DNA of 64,000 nucleotides, taken from Kineothrix sp. IPX-CK. Its GTDB lineage: Bacteria; Bacillota; Clostridia; Lachnospirales; Lachnospiraceae. A program made the position numbers and the translations under genes. Positions 48,480-57,000 of this stretch are shown here, piece after piece. Position 1 is the stretch's first letter. Every line of letters begins with the position of its first letter. The notes beneath the pieces are model-generated. The model searched no databases. It was not told the DNA's origin and saw only the letters and a list, made by a program, of their open reading frames with translations. The stretch covers positions 2,356,001 to 2,420,000 of the forward strand of contig NZ_CP146256.1 of NCBI RefSeq assembly GCF_039134705.1, written 5' to 3'.

Positions 48480-49245
48480 ATTTATTCAACCGGTCAATGA
48501 AGTCATTTTTCTTTGCGGTGATTTGTACCCATGTTGGCAGGAATCCGCTTCTTATTGCATTTTTAGCCGATTTTATATTTGACCATGCACAACAATAAAA
48601 GGGAACCTTTTTTCTATCGAGGATTTCAACTGCAAGGGTACTAGTAAGAGATGATGCTATGCCCTGATGTCTATACTCCGGCAGCACATCAACGCCTATT
48701 TGCCACATGGTATCGCAATCTGCCGAACATCCTGCAAGACCAACCAGTTTTTCATTCTCGAATGCCCCCACGGCTAATACATCCAGAGGCTTTCGATTCT
48801 CACAAAGTGCATTGCTCCATTCAGGTAAATAACAGTCGTCAAAATCCATTGGCTGCATGACTTTTAGTTGATATTTACACGCAAGTGGTTTAATAATACT
48901 TATATCCGGCAAAAAGTATTCTGCCATAAAACAAATATTTAAATCAAATGGTTTAAGCTTTTCGATCAAAACGAGCAGATTCGGCGTTTCAAAGCAATGT
49001 TCGGCAGGATATTTATCTATATAGTTTTTTACAATTTCAACCAGGCTCTCCGATACAGACGCGACGATATTATTTCCATATGAAGTCAAATCACAGTAAA
49101 AGGGCAGTTCTAAATATTTCCTGGCGGCGGCTTGTCTTCCGGAAATAACGACCTTATTTTCTGTACTAAGGAAATCATCAGTTTGACAATAGCTATCTAT
49201 CGCCGATTGCTGCATTGCAATTTGCAGGATTTCATGATTTGTCAT
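48478..49245 (-). CDS. GNAT-family N-acetyltransferase
   Basis: 255 aa. The C-terminal GNAT fold shows IGVDVLPEYRHQGIASSLTS (acetyl-CoA loop) and FYCCAWSNIKSAKNAIRSGF. The N-terminal ~120 residues are not a recognised domain. The ATG at 49245, with AAAGGAA upstream, is used; the frame extends to 49386 without support. Substrate unknown. Confidence 0.82.
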   Translation of the reverse strand: MTNHEILQIAMQQSAIDSYCQTDDFLSTENKVVISGRQAAARKYLELPFYCDLTSYGNNIVASVSESLVEIVKNYIDKYPAEHCFETPNLLVLIEKLKPFDLNICFMAEYFLPDISIIKPLACKYQLKVMQPMDFDDCYLPEWSNALCENRKPLDVLAVGAFENEKLVGLAGCSADCDTMWQIGVDVLPEYRHQGIASSLTSTLAVEILDRKKVPFYCCAWSNIKSAKNAIRSGFLPTWVQITAKKNDFIDRLNK

Positions 49246-49345
49246 AAATAGTTCCTTTCGGTTTAATGTTAAACCATTCGTTACTTTTCCATATCTATCG
49301 TACCACATTCTTAATTGATTTTCTATTGTATTCCAAGTCTTCTTA

Positions 49346-49397
49346 TAAAAACAAAGAACGCCTTGCGAAGGAACTGCCGTCTTCACAAAACGTTCTT
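49346..49397 (-). terminator. Likely terminator after lexA
   Basis: On the minus strand AAGAACG (49397-49391) pairs with CGTTCTT (49360-49354) around a folded loop, then TTGTTTTTA. Confidence 0.6.
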
Positions 49398-49414
49398 ATT
49401 TTACTGTCGGTTAT

Positions 49415-50032
49415 TTATTTCATTAAACGGAACACACCGAATACCTTACCTAAAATCTGACAATCATCCACAATAATAGGGTCCATAAAATCATTTTCCG
49501 GCTGTAAACGGATATGACCATTTTCCTTATAAAAGGTCTTAACAGTAGCAGAATCCTCTACAAGAGCCACGATCATCTCACCGTTTGAAGCGGAATTGCA
49601 GGAATTGACGAAAATCTGATCGCCATTGTAAATACCTACATTTATCATGGAATCTCCTTTTACCTTTAAGACGAACGATTCTCCGGAGGGTACGAGATCC
49701 GCCGGAACAGGAAAGTAGCTCTCAATATTTTCCTCTGCTAAAATCGGCTGTCCAGCCGCCACCTGACCGATAACCGGAAGGCTGACCATTTCTGTCCGAA
49801 CCATTTGAAAGCTGTCGTCACATATCTCGATCGCACGCGGCTTCGTAGGATCTCTTCTAATATATCCGTTTTTCTCCAAGGTTTCCAAGTGCGAGTGTAC
49901 CGATGAAGTGGATTTCAAGTTGACCGCTTCGCAAATCTCGCGAACAGCCGGAGGATAACCTCTAGTTAAAATGATTTCCTTTATATATTCTAAAATTTCT
50001 TTTTGTTTATTTGTAATCTTACCATACCCCAT
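49415..50032 (-). CDS. lexA: LexA repressor
   Basis: 205 aa. N-terminal winged helix ([37 protein letters not shown]), self-cleavage Ala-Gly in VAAGQP, catalytic Ser in GDSM and Lys in TVKTF. Represses the SOS regulon until RecA filaments trigger cleavage. GGGAGGT precedes the ATG. Divergent from a YneA-type gene. Confidence 0.97.
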   Translation of the reverse strand: MGYGKITNKQKEILEYIKEIILTRGYPPAVREICEAVNLKSTSSVHSHLETLEKNGYIRRDPTKPRAIEICDDSFQMVRTEMVSLPVIGQVAAGQPILAEENIESYFPVPADLVPSGESFVLKVKGDSMINVGIYNGDQIFVNSCNSASNGEMIVALVEDSATVKTFYKENGHIRLQPENDFMDPIIVDDCQILGKVFGVFRLMK

Positions 50033-50093
50033 ATTGGACCTCCCGTTTCTTCGAAATAGTATCTTTATCGATAAAATTTATTTTATTGGATTC

Positions 50094-50122
50094 AGTATAG
50101 CATAACAAAAGCAAAAAAGCAA
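50094..50122 (-). promoter_or_regulatory. lexA promoter
   Basis: Minus strand: TTGCTT (50122-50117), 17-bp spacer, TATACT (50099-50094). A LexA-like half-site pair at 50134-50145 lies just upstream. Confidence 0.65.
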
Positions 50123-50133
50123 ACATATATTCC

Positions 50134-50228
50134 AAATATTTGTTCGATTTATTTGTATAAAAAGCTTGACATCAGAATATTTGTTCGATATAATTCGCTT
50201 ATAGAACAAATATTCGAAACATTTGTTC
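50134..50228 (+). promoter_or_regulatory. Cluster of LexA-box-like sites
   Basis: Two sites have identical dyads in opposite orientation: GAATATTTGTTC (50175-50186) and GAACAAATATTC (50204-50215). Two weaker copies are AAATATTTGTTC (50134-50145) and AAACATTTGTTC (50217-50228). They resemble the Firmicute SOS consensus GAAC-N4-GTTC and sit in the gap between lexA and the LysM gene. Confidence 0.75.
50166..50194 (+). promoter_or_regulatory. Promoter of the YneA-type gene, LexA box in the spacer
   Basis: TTGACA (50166-50171), 17-bp spacer that contains a LexA-like dyad, TATAAT (50189-50194): perfect sigma-A hexamers that a bound LexA would block. Confidence 0.85.
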
Positions 50229-50338
50229 GTGTTTAATCCAATAGAAAGGGCTTTGCCCAGGGTATATATCCGACAGTTTGCATATAAAATGATAATTTTT
50301 AGCTCGGAATAAAAAGTGAGAAAGGAGCGTGGTTACAA

Positions 50339-50710
50339 ATGAGTAAAAGCGAAAGAAGAATTTTAAACAATAAATTGAGAAGGAAGCGCCAGAGGAGAAA
50401 GAATATATTTTTATTTGCAATGACATTTTTTCTTGTAGCAACTTTATCCTTTGGGGTCAACGCTTTTTTATCCAACGCAAAATCTAGCTCTGATGATATT
50501 GAATACAAATATTACAAAAGCATCATCATACAACGCGGCGATACGCTGATGTCCATCGCTTCCGAGAATATGGATGGCAATTATTCATCAGCAGAAAGCT
50601 ATGTGAATGAATTAATAAAGATAAATGGACTGAGAGATGATAAAATTGTTGCAGGAAATTATCTTATCATTCCTTATTATTCTTCGGAATTTATTAATGA
50701 CTCCCTATAA
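50339..50710 (+). CDS. yneA: TM-LysM protein, YneA-type SOS cell-division inhibitor
   Basis: 123 aa. A strongly basic cytoplasmic N-terminus, one membrane helix (residues about 22-43) and an extracellular LysM domain (SIIIQRGDTLMSIASENM to AGNYLIIPYY). In Bacillus yneA is divergent from lexA, SOS-induced, and delays septation through its TM and LysM parts. Same gene order and LexA-blocked promoter here support the assignment; sequence identity is low enough that the role stays inferred. AAAGGAG precedes the ATG. Confidence 0.68.
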   Translation: MSKSERRILNNKLRRKRQRRKNIFLFAMTFFLVATLSFGVNAFLSNAKSSSDDIEYKYYKSIIIQRGDTLMSIASENMDGNYSSAESYVNELIKINGLRDDKIVAGNYLIIPYYSSEFINDSL

Positions 50711-50813
50711 TATTCAGTAATCCTTTTTATATATGATTTCTTATAATATTTATAAGAAATTTAACATTATATAAGTTTTTGCATTAATATAAGTCTTACA
50801 AAAGATTTTATAG

Positions 50814-50847
50814 CCCGCCTATGGTTTCATTCTTAGGCGGGTTTTTT
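50814..50847 (+). terminator. Terminator after the YneA-type gene
   Basis: CCCGCCTA (50814-50821) and TAGGCGGG (50834-50841), then six T. Confidence 0.9.
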
Positions 50848-50868
50848 ACGCTTCATCCAGAAATGGAA

Positions 50869-50897
50869 TTGAAAAAAACATAGGCTTGTGCTATATT
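50869..50897 (+). promoter_or_regulatory. Promoter of the coiled-coil protein gene
   Basis: TTGAAA (50869-50874), 17-bp spacer, TATATT (50892-50897). Confidence 0.65.
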
Positions 50898-50980
50898 GCT
50901 TTTAATGAATTCAGATGTCATTTACCGTTTTCCGCCGAGCTGGCGACAAAAATTCAAACATATAGAAAGAAGGCACCATT

Positions 50981-51928
50981 ATGGCATATTATGATGAACA
51001 GTTACAACTTCTCCAACAGCAGACAATGCAGAAAAAGCGAAAGGAATCCAAACTGAAGGAATTATACACGCAGCATGAGGTGCTCAGTACTAGGGCCGAT
51101 GAGCTTCGAAAGAGTAAGTTAGACGCGCAGGCTGATGTTGAACATTTGGAAGGCCGCAGCTTAACAGCTTTTTTCTATGCTGTGATCGGAAAGAAAGATG
51201 AAAAATTGAATAAAGAGCGAGAGGAAGCTTATGCTGCCAGAGTGAAATATGATGTCATTGCGCGTGAGCTTTTTGCAGTGGAGGAAGATATTCGGCACAA
51301 CGAGACAGAGCTTATTCAGCTGCGTGGATGCGAACAGCAATATGAAAAAATGTTGAAAGATAAGGCGGATGCTATTAAGGCCATCGGGTCCCAAGAAGCT
51401 GTCAAGATCTTCCGGACGGAGGAACGCATTACTTATCTGGAGAATCAAATGAACGAAATCAAAGAGGCTTTAATTGCCGGTGAGACTGCACTCAGTATCA
51501 CAAACCGCATTCTCGCCAGCCTTGGCAGCGCTGAAGGCTGGGGGACATGGGATTTGCTAGGAGGCGGACTGCTTACGGATATGGCAAAGCATGGCCATCT
51601 GGATGAAGCTCAGAAACAGGTCGAATACCTGCAGGTACAGTTGCACCGTTTTAAGACAGAGCTGACTGACATAACGATTCACGCGGATATGCAGGTCAGC
51701 ATTGATAGCTTTTTATGCTTTGCAGACTATTTCTTTGACGGACTATTTGCAGATTGGGCGGTACTAGATAAAATAAAACAATCTCAAACACAGGTACAGA
51801 ATATTAAAAGTCAAATCGAAAGCGTATTGAATCGATTAACATCCATGTTCAATTCTGTTGCTAAAGAGCTTGAAGGTGAAAAAGCAGGACTGAATGATTT
51901 AATTATAAGAACGAATATGAAGAAGTGA
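50981..51928 (+). CDS. Long coiled-coil protein, unknown
   Basis: 315 aa, soluble, no signal peptide. Two long charged helical stretches (residues about 1-60 and 80-170) surround a hydrophobic turn (SLTAFFYAVIGKKDEK), and a Gly/Trp-rich centre (GSAEGWGTWDLLGGGLLTDM, then AKHG) precedes a second helical half. Resembles uncharacterised clostridial proteins of this build; no enzymatic motif. Single gene with own promoter and terminator. Confidence 0.65.
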   Translation: MAYYDEQLQLLQQQTMQKKRKESKLKELYTQHEVLSTRADELRKSKLDAQADVEHLEGRSLTAFFYAVIGKKDEKLNKEREEAYAARVKYDVIARELFAVEEDIRHNETELIQLRGCEQQYEKMLKDKADAIKAIGSQEAVKIFRTEERITYLENQMNEIKEALIAGETALSITNRILASLGSAEGWGTWDLLGGGLLTDMAKHGHLDEAQKQVEYLQVQLHRFKTELTDITIHADMQVSIDSFLCFADYFFDGLFADWAVLDKIKQSQTQVQNIKSQIESVLNRLTSMFNSVAKELEGEKAGLNDLIIRTNMKK

Positions 51929-51931
51929 AAA

Positions 51932-51966
51932 GAATCATGTCCTTATATTGGGCATGATTCTTTTTT
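51932..51966 (+). terminator. Terminator after the coiled-coil gene
   Basis: GAATCATG (51932-51939) and CATGATTC (51953-51960), stem extended inward by CC/GG, then six T. Confidence 0.88.
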
Positions 51967-52041
51967 ATAGGTTGAATTGTGGTCACATACAGAACACTTA
52001 TCACTCATACAAAAAATAGTATAGAAATCACAAAAACATCT

Positions 52042-52072
52042 TGCATGTGACGTAACGTAATGAATTATAATA
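52042..52072 (+). promoter_or_regulatory. MerR-type promoter with 19-bp spacer and central dyad
   Basis: TTGCAT (52042-52047), 19-bp spacer, TATAAT (52067-52072). ACGT-A-ACGT (52051-52059) lies near the spacer centre. The overlong spacer and central dyad are what MerR regulators need to activate transcription by DNA distortion. Confidence 0.7.
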
Positions 52073-52091
52073 TAAACAGGAGGTTCTAGAC

Positions 52092-52892
52092 ATGGAAAAA
52101 TATAAAGCGATACCGGAAGGATACATGACGGTCGGTGAGGTCGGAAGAAAAATGGGAGTTACTGTCCGCACCTTACAATACTATGACAAAGAAGGGCTGC
52201 TTTCACCATCTTCAGAGAGCGCAGGAGGCCGCAGGCTTTATACGGATAAGGATGTAATTAAACTCTATCAGATTCTGTCGCTGAAACATCTGGGATTTTC
52301 ATTGGATGATATAAAAAATCGTCTGATTACTCTTGATACTCCCGCTGATGTTGCGGATGCACTTACAGAACAAGCCGCCGGCATCCGTCAGAAAATGGAA
52401 GCACTGTCGGCTTCCCTCAAAGAAATCGAAACGCTGCAAGCGGAAGTACTGCAGATGCAATTTGTGGACTTTAAGAAATATGCTGATATTATCGTTAATC
52501 TGCAAATGAAAAATGAGTCCTACTGGCTTATCAAGCATTTCGATGATAAGACCCTTGACCATTTCCGCAACCGCTTCGATATGGATAGCGGCGCCGCGAT
52601 GATGGAGGCCTTCACTCGCCTGCAAAGCGAAGCAATACGACTTCAAAAAGACAGCATACCACCCGAAAGCGAGAAAGGCCAGGATCTCGCCAAAGAATTT
52701 TGGGAAATGCTTATAGACTTTACGGGCGGTGATATGAATATGTTGTCAAAACTTATGGAAACAGAAAGCATTAATGGTCCTGACAACGAATGGAATCAAA
52801 AACAAGCAATTGCCAGCTCATTTATCGAGCCGGCTTTAGGAGCCTATTTCACTGCATTAGGCTATAATCCGTTTGAGGAGAGTGTAAAATAA
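52092..52892 (+). CDS. MerR-family regulator with effector domain
   Basis: 266 aa. The MerR DNA-binding domain (residues about 11-80) has YMTVGEVGRKMGVTVRTLQ, YYDKEGLLSPS and GRRLYTDKDV. A helical linker follows, then a ~150-residue C-terminal part similar to TipAS-like drug-binding helices. Encoded first in the operon with an ABC exporter, so it probably activates that exporter, and itself, when it binds a drug or peptide. Confidence 0.9.
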   Translation: MEKYKAIPEGYMTVGEVGRKMGVTVRTLQYYDKEGLLSPSSESAGGRRLYTDKDVIKLYQILSLKHLGFSLDDIKNRLITLDTPADVADALTEQAAGIRQKMEALSASLKEIETLQAEVLQMQFVDFKKYADIIVNLQMKNESYWLIKHFDDKTLDHFRNRFDMDSGAAMMEAFTRLQSEAIRLQKDSIPPESEKGQDLAKEFWEMLIDFTGGDMNMLSKLMETESINGPDNEWNQKQAIASSFIEPALGAYFTALGYNPFEESVK

Positions 52893-53707
52893 TGAATTAT
52901 GCATTACAAATTGACAGGCTAAAGAAAAATTATGGTGATCATACGGTACTAAAAGGCTTAAATTTCAATGTAGAGAAAGGTGAAATTTTTGCATTGCTTG
53001 GAGTGAACGGCGCAGGCAAGACCACGGCCCTCGAATGTATTGAAGGCTTACGAAAATATGATGGCGGCAGTATCGTGGTGAATGGACGGAGGGGGATTCA
53101 ACTGCAATCGGCGTCTCTCCCTGATTATATTAGGCCGATGGAAGCTGTAAGGTTATTTGCAAAGTGGAATAAGACAAAAATAGATCACTCTATGCTCAGC
53201 ACCCTTGGGATTAACGAACTTGCGAAAACTCTGTACACAGATTTGTCAACGGGGCAAAAGCGGCGGTTGCACCTTGCCCTTGCCTTAATAGGCAATCCGG
53301 ATATTGTGTTCCTTGATGAACCTACTGCCGGACTCGATGTGGAAGGCAGAATATCGCTCCATGACCAAATCCGGAAATTGAAAAGTCAGGGAAAGACGAT
53401 TATTTTAGCAAGTCACGATATGGCGGAGGTAGAAAGCCTATGTGACCGCATCGCCATTCTGAATGACGGCAATATTGTTTTTTGGGGTACGGTTGCAGAA
53501 TTGACCTCAAAAGTAGGCAAACGTTATATTCTTCATATTAAGACCGAGCAGGGAGAAGAGAACTTTGAATCCGATAACATCGGGGATACCATGCTGACTT
53601 TGCTTGAAGATTTCAAGCAGCGGGGAATTGCCGTGACAGATATTAAAATAGACAGAGGAACGCTTGAACAGCATTTTATCAACATAGCAAGGGGGAAGAG
53701 CGAATGA
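52892..53707 (+). CDS. ABC exporter ATPase
   Basis: 271 aa. Walker A GVNGAGKTT, signature DLSTGQKRRLHLALAL (S-x-G-Q variant), Walker B IVFLDEPTAGLD, switch His in ASHDM. Drug/bacteriocin-export type (CcmA-like). Starts within the MerR stop (TAATG). Confidence 0.94.
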   Translation: MNYALQIDRLKKNYGDHTVLKGLNFNVEKGEIFALLGVNGAGKTTALECIEGLRKYDGGSIVVNGRRGIQLQSASLPDYIRPMEAVRLFAKWNKTKIDHSMLSTLGINELAKTLYTDLSTGQKRRLHLALALIGNPDIVFLDEPTAGLDVEGRISLHDQIRKLKSQGKTIILASHDMAEVESLCDRIAILNDGNIVFWGTVAELTSKVGKRYILHIKTEQGEENFESDNIGDTMLTLLEDFKQRGIAVTDIKIDRGTLEQHFINIARGKSE

Positions 53708-54420
53708 GTGCGTTTTTGTACGGAGTAACATTGCAATGGAAATTGGATATACGGAGTAAATCGTTGTTGATTACTTGTTATGTGGTTCCGCTTTTATTCT
53801 TCGCTGTTATGGGAGGGATATTCACATCCATAAACCCCGAGGCTAAGAATACGCTTATACAATCTATGACTGTGCTGGGCGTATCAACCGGCGCGCTGAT
53901 AGGCCTGCCGCCTTCCCTTGTAGAGATTTATGGAAGCGATATTAAGAAAGTATACAAGGCCAATGGGGTACCGTTGTATCTTGGCCTGATTTCGATGTTC
54001 TTATCAGCGTTTATCCATCTGTTAATCATGTGTGCTATCATATATATCGTGGCTCCCATTGCTTTTGACGCAGCACCACCGGCAAGCTTTCCGTTGTATT
54101 TTGGCTCACTGGCAGTTTTTATTGCGGCATCGTTAAGTATTGGATGTGTCTTAGGATTATCGGTAAAAAATCAATCAAAACTCACAATGATCTCACAAGT
54201 AATATTTCTGCCATCCATTATGTTGTCGGGGATTATGTTCCCTGTTGCTTTACTGCCTGGATTTTTTAAGATCGCGGGAAAAATATTTCCTGCGACTTGG
54301 GGATATGATATGATGGCGGACGATATTTTTCATTTTGGCAGCCTGTGGCCTTTGATAACTATCCTTTTAACCGCAGCTATACTATGCGTTCTTTTGTTGA
54401 AAAGGCTGCAAAAAACGTGA
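53704..54420 (+). CDS. ABC exporter permease (ABC-2 type)
   Basis: 238 aa, six membrane helices: N-terminal cytoplasmic stretch, LLITCYVVPLLFFAVMGGIF, and the VIFLPSIMLSGIMFP loop of ABC-2 permeases. Overlaps the ATPase gene by 4 bp; the pair presumably exports a hydrophobic drug or peptide. Confidence 0.9.
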   Translation: MSAFLYGVTLQWKLDIRSKSLLITCYVVPLLFFAVMGGIFTSINPEAKNTLIQSMTVLGVSTGALIGLPPSLVEIYGSDIKKVYKANGVPLYLGLISMFLSAFIHLLIMCAIIYIVAPIAFDAAPPASFPLYFGSLAVFIAASLSIGCVLGLSVKNQSKLTMISQVIFLPSIMLSGIMFPVALLPGFFKIAGKIFPATWGYDMMADDIFHFGSLWPLITILLTAAILCVLLLKRLQKT

Positions 54421-54426
54421 GAGTAC

Positions 54427-54477
54427 AAAAAAGCATAGGTTCACGGACTAATCATAGTCCAGAACCTACGCTTTTTT
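54427..54477 (+). terminator. Terminator of the MerR/ABC operon
   Basis: AAAAAGC-TAGGTTC pairs with GAACCTA-GCTTTTTT around an inner GGACTA/TAGTCC stem. Confidence 0.85.
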
Positions 54478-54494
54478 ATTTCACTTAAAATCAA

Positions 54495-54749
54495 TTAATC
54501 ACTTAATTGAACAATAGTTAAAGAGCGATTCAAATAGCCTAAAACAGGAAAATCTGTACTTATACTCACTCCTATTTCATCTCCTGCTGTCAGCGCGGCC
54601 TGGACGACAAATGTTGAACCGCTTCTATTAAATATCTTGAAAAAAGTAGTAGTATCTCCAAAAATCGGTGTACCATTGGCAGTAATAATAGCCTCCAGAT
54701 ATGGTTGATCTGTATCCGGATCAACAGTGGCTTCTGCATATAGATATCG
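54495..54749 (-). pseudogene. 5'-truncated fragment of a jelly-roll surface protein
   Basis: 84 open codons on the minus strand directly behind a stop and with no start codon. The peptide has ITANGTPIFGD, FFKIFNRSGSTFVVQAAL, TAGDEIGVSIS and ends NRSLTIVQLSD, the strand pattern of C1q/BclA-like C-terminal domains of clostridial collagen-like or spore-surface proteins. The stretch around it (54478-54790) holds nothing else. Family call is tentative. Confidence 0.45.
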
Positions 54750-54753
54750 TTAT

Positions 54754-54782
54754 TTGATATATTCCTGACCATATGATAAAAT
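54754..54782 (+). promoter_or_regulatory. Promoter of the DUF1697 gene
   Basis: TTGATA (54754-54759), 17-bp spacer, TAAAAT (54777-54782). Confidence 0.55.
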
Positions 54783-54840
54783 TAAATTAAAAATGTTTAA
54801 ATATTATTTATATGATAATAAGCTGAGAAAGGATAAACCT

Positions 54841-55386
54841 ATGCAAAAATATATTGCATTATTGCGCGGTATAAATGTTGGCGGCAAAAACAAAATATCA
54901 ATGCCGGAGCTGAAAATGATGTTTGAAGATAACGGATATAAGGATGTTGTTACCTATATCAATAGTGGAAATGTTATTTTTTCCAGTTATAATAATGATG
55001 AAGGTGAAATTAGAAAAAATTGTGAAGCGGCGATAGCGGATAAATTTAATTTAAATATAATTGTTACGATCATATCTGCGGAAGATATATCTGCCGCTCT
55101 GCGCCATGCACCAACTTGGTGGGATAATGATACACAATCAAAGCACAACGCAATTTTTGTGATACCACCTGCTACCGCGGCAGAAATAATAGAGCAGGTC
55201 GGCATCGCTAAACCGGAGTATGAGCAAGTTGGTTATTACGGACAAGTAATTTTCTGGTCTGCGCCAATTGATACATTCTCCAGAACGAGATGGTCAAAAA
55301 TTGTAGGCAAGCCTGCATATAATAGTATTACGATAAGAAATGCGAATACTGCTAAAAAATTATTACAGCTTTTGGAGAAGCAGTAA
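54841..55386 (+). CDS. DUF1697 protein
   Basis: 181 aa. Diagnostic start MQKYIALLRGINVGGKNKIS and YINSGNVIFSS, later SRTRWSKIVG and the final NTAKKLLQL. Widespread cytoplasmic family without known function. AAAGGA supports the ATG at 54841; the frame opens at 54793. Confidence 0.92.
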   Translation: MQKYIALLRGINVGGKNKISMPELKMMFEDNGYKDVVTYINSGNVIFSSYNNDEGEIRKNCEAAIADKFNLNIIVTIISAEDISAALRHAPTWWDNDTQSKHNAIFVIPPATAAEIIEQVGIAKPEYEQVGYYGQVIFWSAPIDTFSRTRWSKIVGKPAYNSITIRNANTAKKLLQLLEKQ

Positions 55387-55398
55387 GAAGGAGATAAA

Positions 55399-55917
55399 AT
55401 GAGCGGATTTCTACTTTTAATTCCACTTGTGCTGATAAGATACGGGCTCTTATGGTCGTCAAATAAAGAATCGTTAAAACGTGCCGCCTTTTTTCCGCCT
55501 CTGATCGGAAAAGAGAAGACTGCTTTCTGGTTTTATCAAATTTCAACCATATTTTTATTCCTATATTTGTGTTTCCTCAGGATAAATATCGATTCAATAT
55601 GGTTTTATTCCGGTTCAGTCGTATATAGTTTCGGAATCTTATTGTGCATCGTGTCCATATTAAATTTTGCAAAGCCTGCAAAGAATGGAATAAATCTAAA
55701 AGGGCTTTATCGTGTTTCCCGCAATCCCATATATGTGTCATATTTTATTTATTTCTTAGGTTGTGTTTTACTTACGCAATCGCTCATCCTGTTTGCGTTA
55801 GTAATCATTTTTCAGATATCGGCGCATTGGATTATTCTTTCCGAAGAAAGATGGTGCGTTAAAGAATTTGGAGAAGAGTACATAAATTATATGGAAAAAG
55901 TGAGGCGTTATATTTAA
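55399..55917 (+). CDS. Isoprenylcysteine/phospholipid-type membrane methyltransferase
   Basis: 172 aa, four to five membrane helices. The C-terminal motif KGLYRVSRNPIYVSYFIYF, the ILSEERW Glu pair and FGEEYINYMEKVRRY are those of the ICMT/PEMT methyltransferase family, which uses S-adenosylmethionine at the membrane. Substrate in bacteria unknown. AAGGAG upstream, 12 bp after the DUF1697 gene. Confidence 0.85.
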   Translation: MSGFLLLIPLVLIRYGLLWSSNKESLKRAAFFPPLIGKEKTAFWFYQISTIFLFLYLCFLRINIDSIWFYSGSVVYSFGILLCIVSILNFAKPAKNGINLKGLYRVSRNPIYVSYFIYFLGCVLLTQSLILFALVIIFQISAHWIILSEERWCVKEFGEEYINYMEKVRRYI

Positions 55918-55969
55918 GATAAGGATGTAGATCGGGAAAGAAGAGTTTAATTTCCAAGATAGGAATATC

Positions 55970-56797
55970 ATGACAAATAATATACTTGATAACAAATATT
56001 CAAATATGATGACAGCCTTAAAAATTGATTGTAAGGAATGCAAAGGCCTGTGTTGTGTCGCTTTATATTGTATGAAGACAGATGGTTTTCCTATGGACAA
56101 AGAAGCCGGAAAACCATGCAGGCACTTGGCGTCAGATTTTCGCTGCGAAATACATTCCAAACTAGGCGATCAAAATTATAAAGGCTGTTTGGCTTATGAT
56201 TGCTTTGGTGCAGGACAGAAAACAACTAAGATTTGTTATCCGGACACATGGAAAACCGACACCCGGCAGGCAAACAGAATCTTTAATGTATTTGAGCTTG
56301 TATTTCAGTTGCACCAGATGCTGTGGTATCTTATGGAAGCATTTACTTTGACTTCAGATAAGAATTTAAAAGCGACGATAGACGCACTTATTATTGAGAA
56401 TGAACAAATGCTCAGTGCTTCATTAGATGACCTCCCGGAACTGAACGTCACTAAATATAGGACGAAAGTGAATGATGTTTTGAAACAAATAACTGCCTTA
56501 GTTTTGGGCAACTCTTCCAAAGGAAAGCACCGTACAGAATATTTGGGACAGGATTTTAAAAGAGCGAATCTTGATAAAAGAGATTTCAGCATGTCACTGA
56601 TGATTGCAGCGAACCTTGAGGAGTGCAGTTTAAAGAAGACTAATTTTTTAGGCACGGATATGCGTGATGCAAATTTGAAAAATACCGATTTGAGTGAGAG
56701 TATCTTTTTAACACAAATGCAGATAAATTCCACAAAGGGGAATTTAAACACAAAGATCCCATCATATCTGTCTCGTCCGGCAACTTGGAAAAAATAA
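55970..56797 (+). CDS. Cys-rich N-terminus plus pentapeptide-repeat protein
   Basis: 275 aa. Residues 20-80 hold ten Cys in CKECKGLCC, CMK, CRHL, CEIHSKLG and KGCLAYDCFGAGQ, which suggests a metal or iron-sulfur cluster. A helical middle follows. Residues about 190-250 are pentapeptide repeats (ANLDKRDFS, ANLEECSLKKTNF, ANLKNTDLSES) forming a short right-handed beta helix. Role unknown; no similarity to the gyrase-protecting Qnr type beyond the repeat. Confidence 0.8.
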   Translation: MTNNILDNKYSNMMTALKIDCKECKGLCCVALYCMKTDGFPMDKEAGKPCRHLASDFRCEIHSKLGDQNYKGCLAYDCFGAGQKTTKICYPDTWKTDTRQANRIFNVFELVFQLHQMLWYLMEAFTLTSDKNLKATIDALIIENEQMLSASLDDLPELNVTKYRTKVNDVLKQITALVLGNSSKGKHRTEYLGQDFKRANLDKRDFSMSLMIAANLEECSLKKTNFLGTDMRDANLKNTDLSESIFLTQMQINSTKGNLNTKIPSYLSRPATWKK

Positions 56798-57000
56798 AAA
56801 ATTAAACACAAACATTTTTATCGGCTTTGTGCCGGAGGAATTATATATAAAAGCCAAAAAAGGAATTCGAGAGAAGATTGGGATAGCAGCGGTATATTGA
56901 GTGAATATTTTCCACAATATTTATTGACAAGAGCAATAAAGCTGTAATATTAACAAAGTTCTTATGAACACAAATATCAGAATAATATGGAGGTAGTTTC

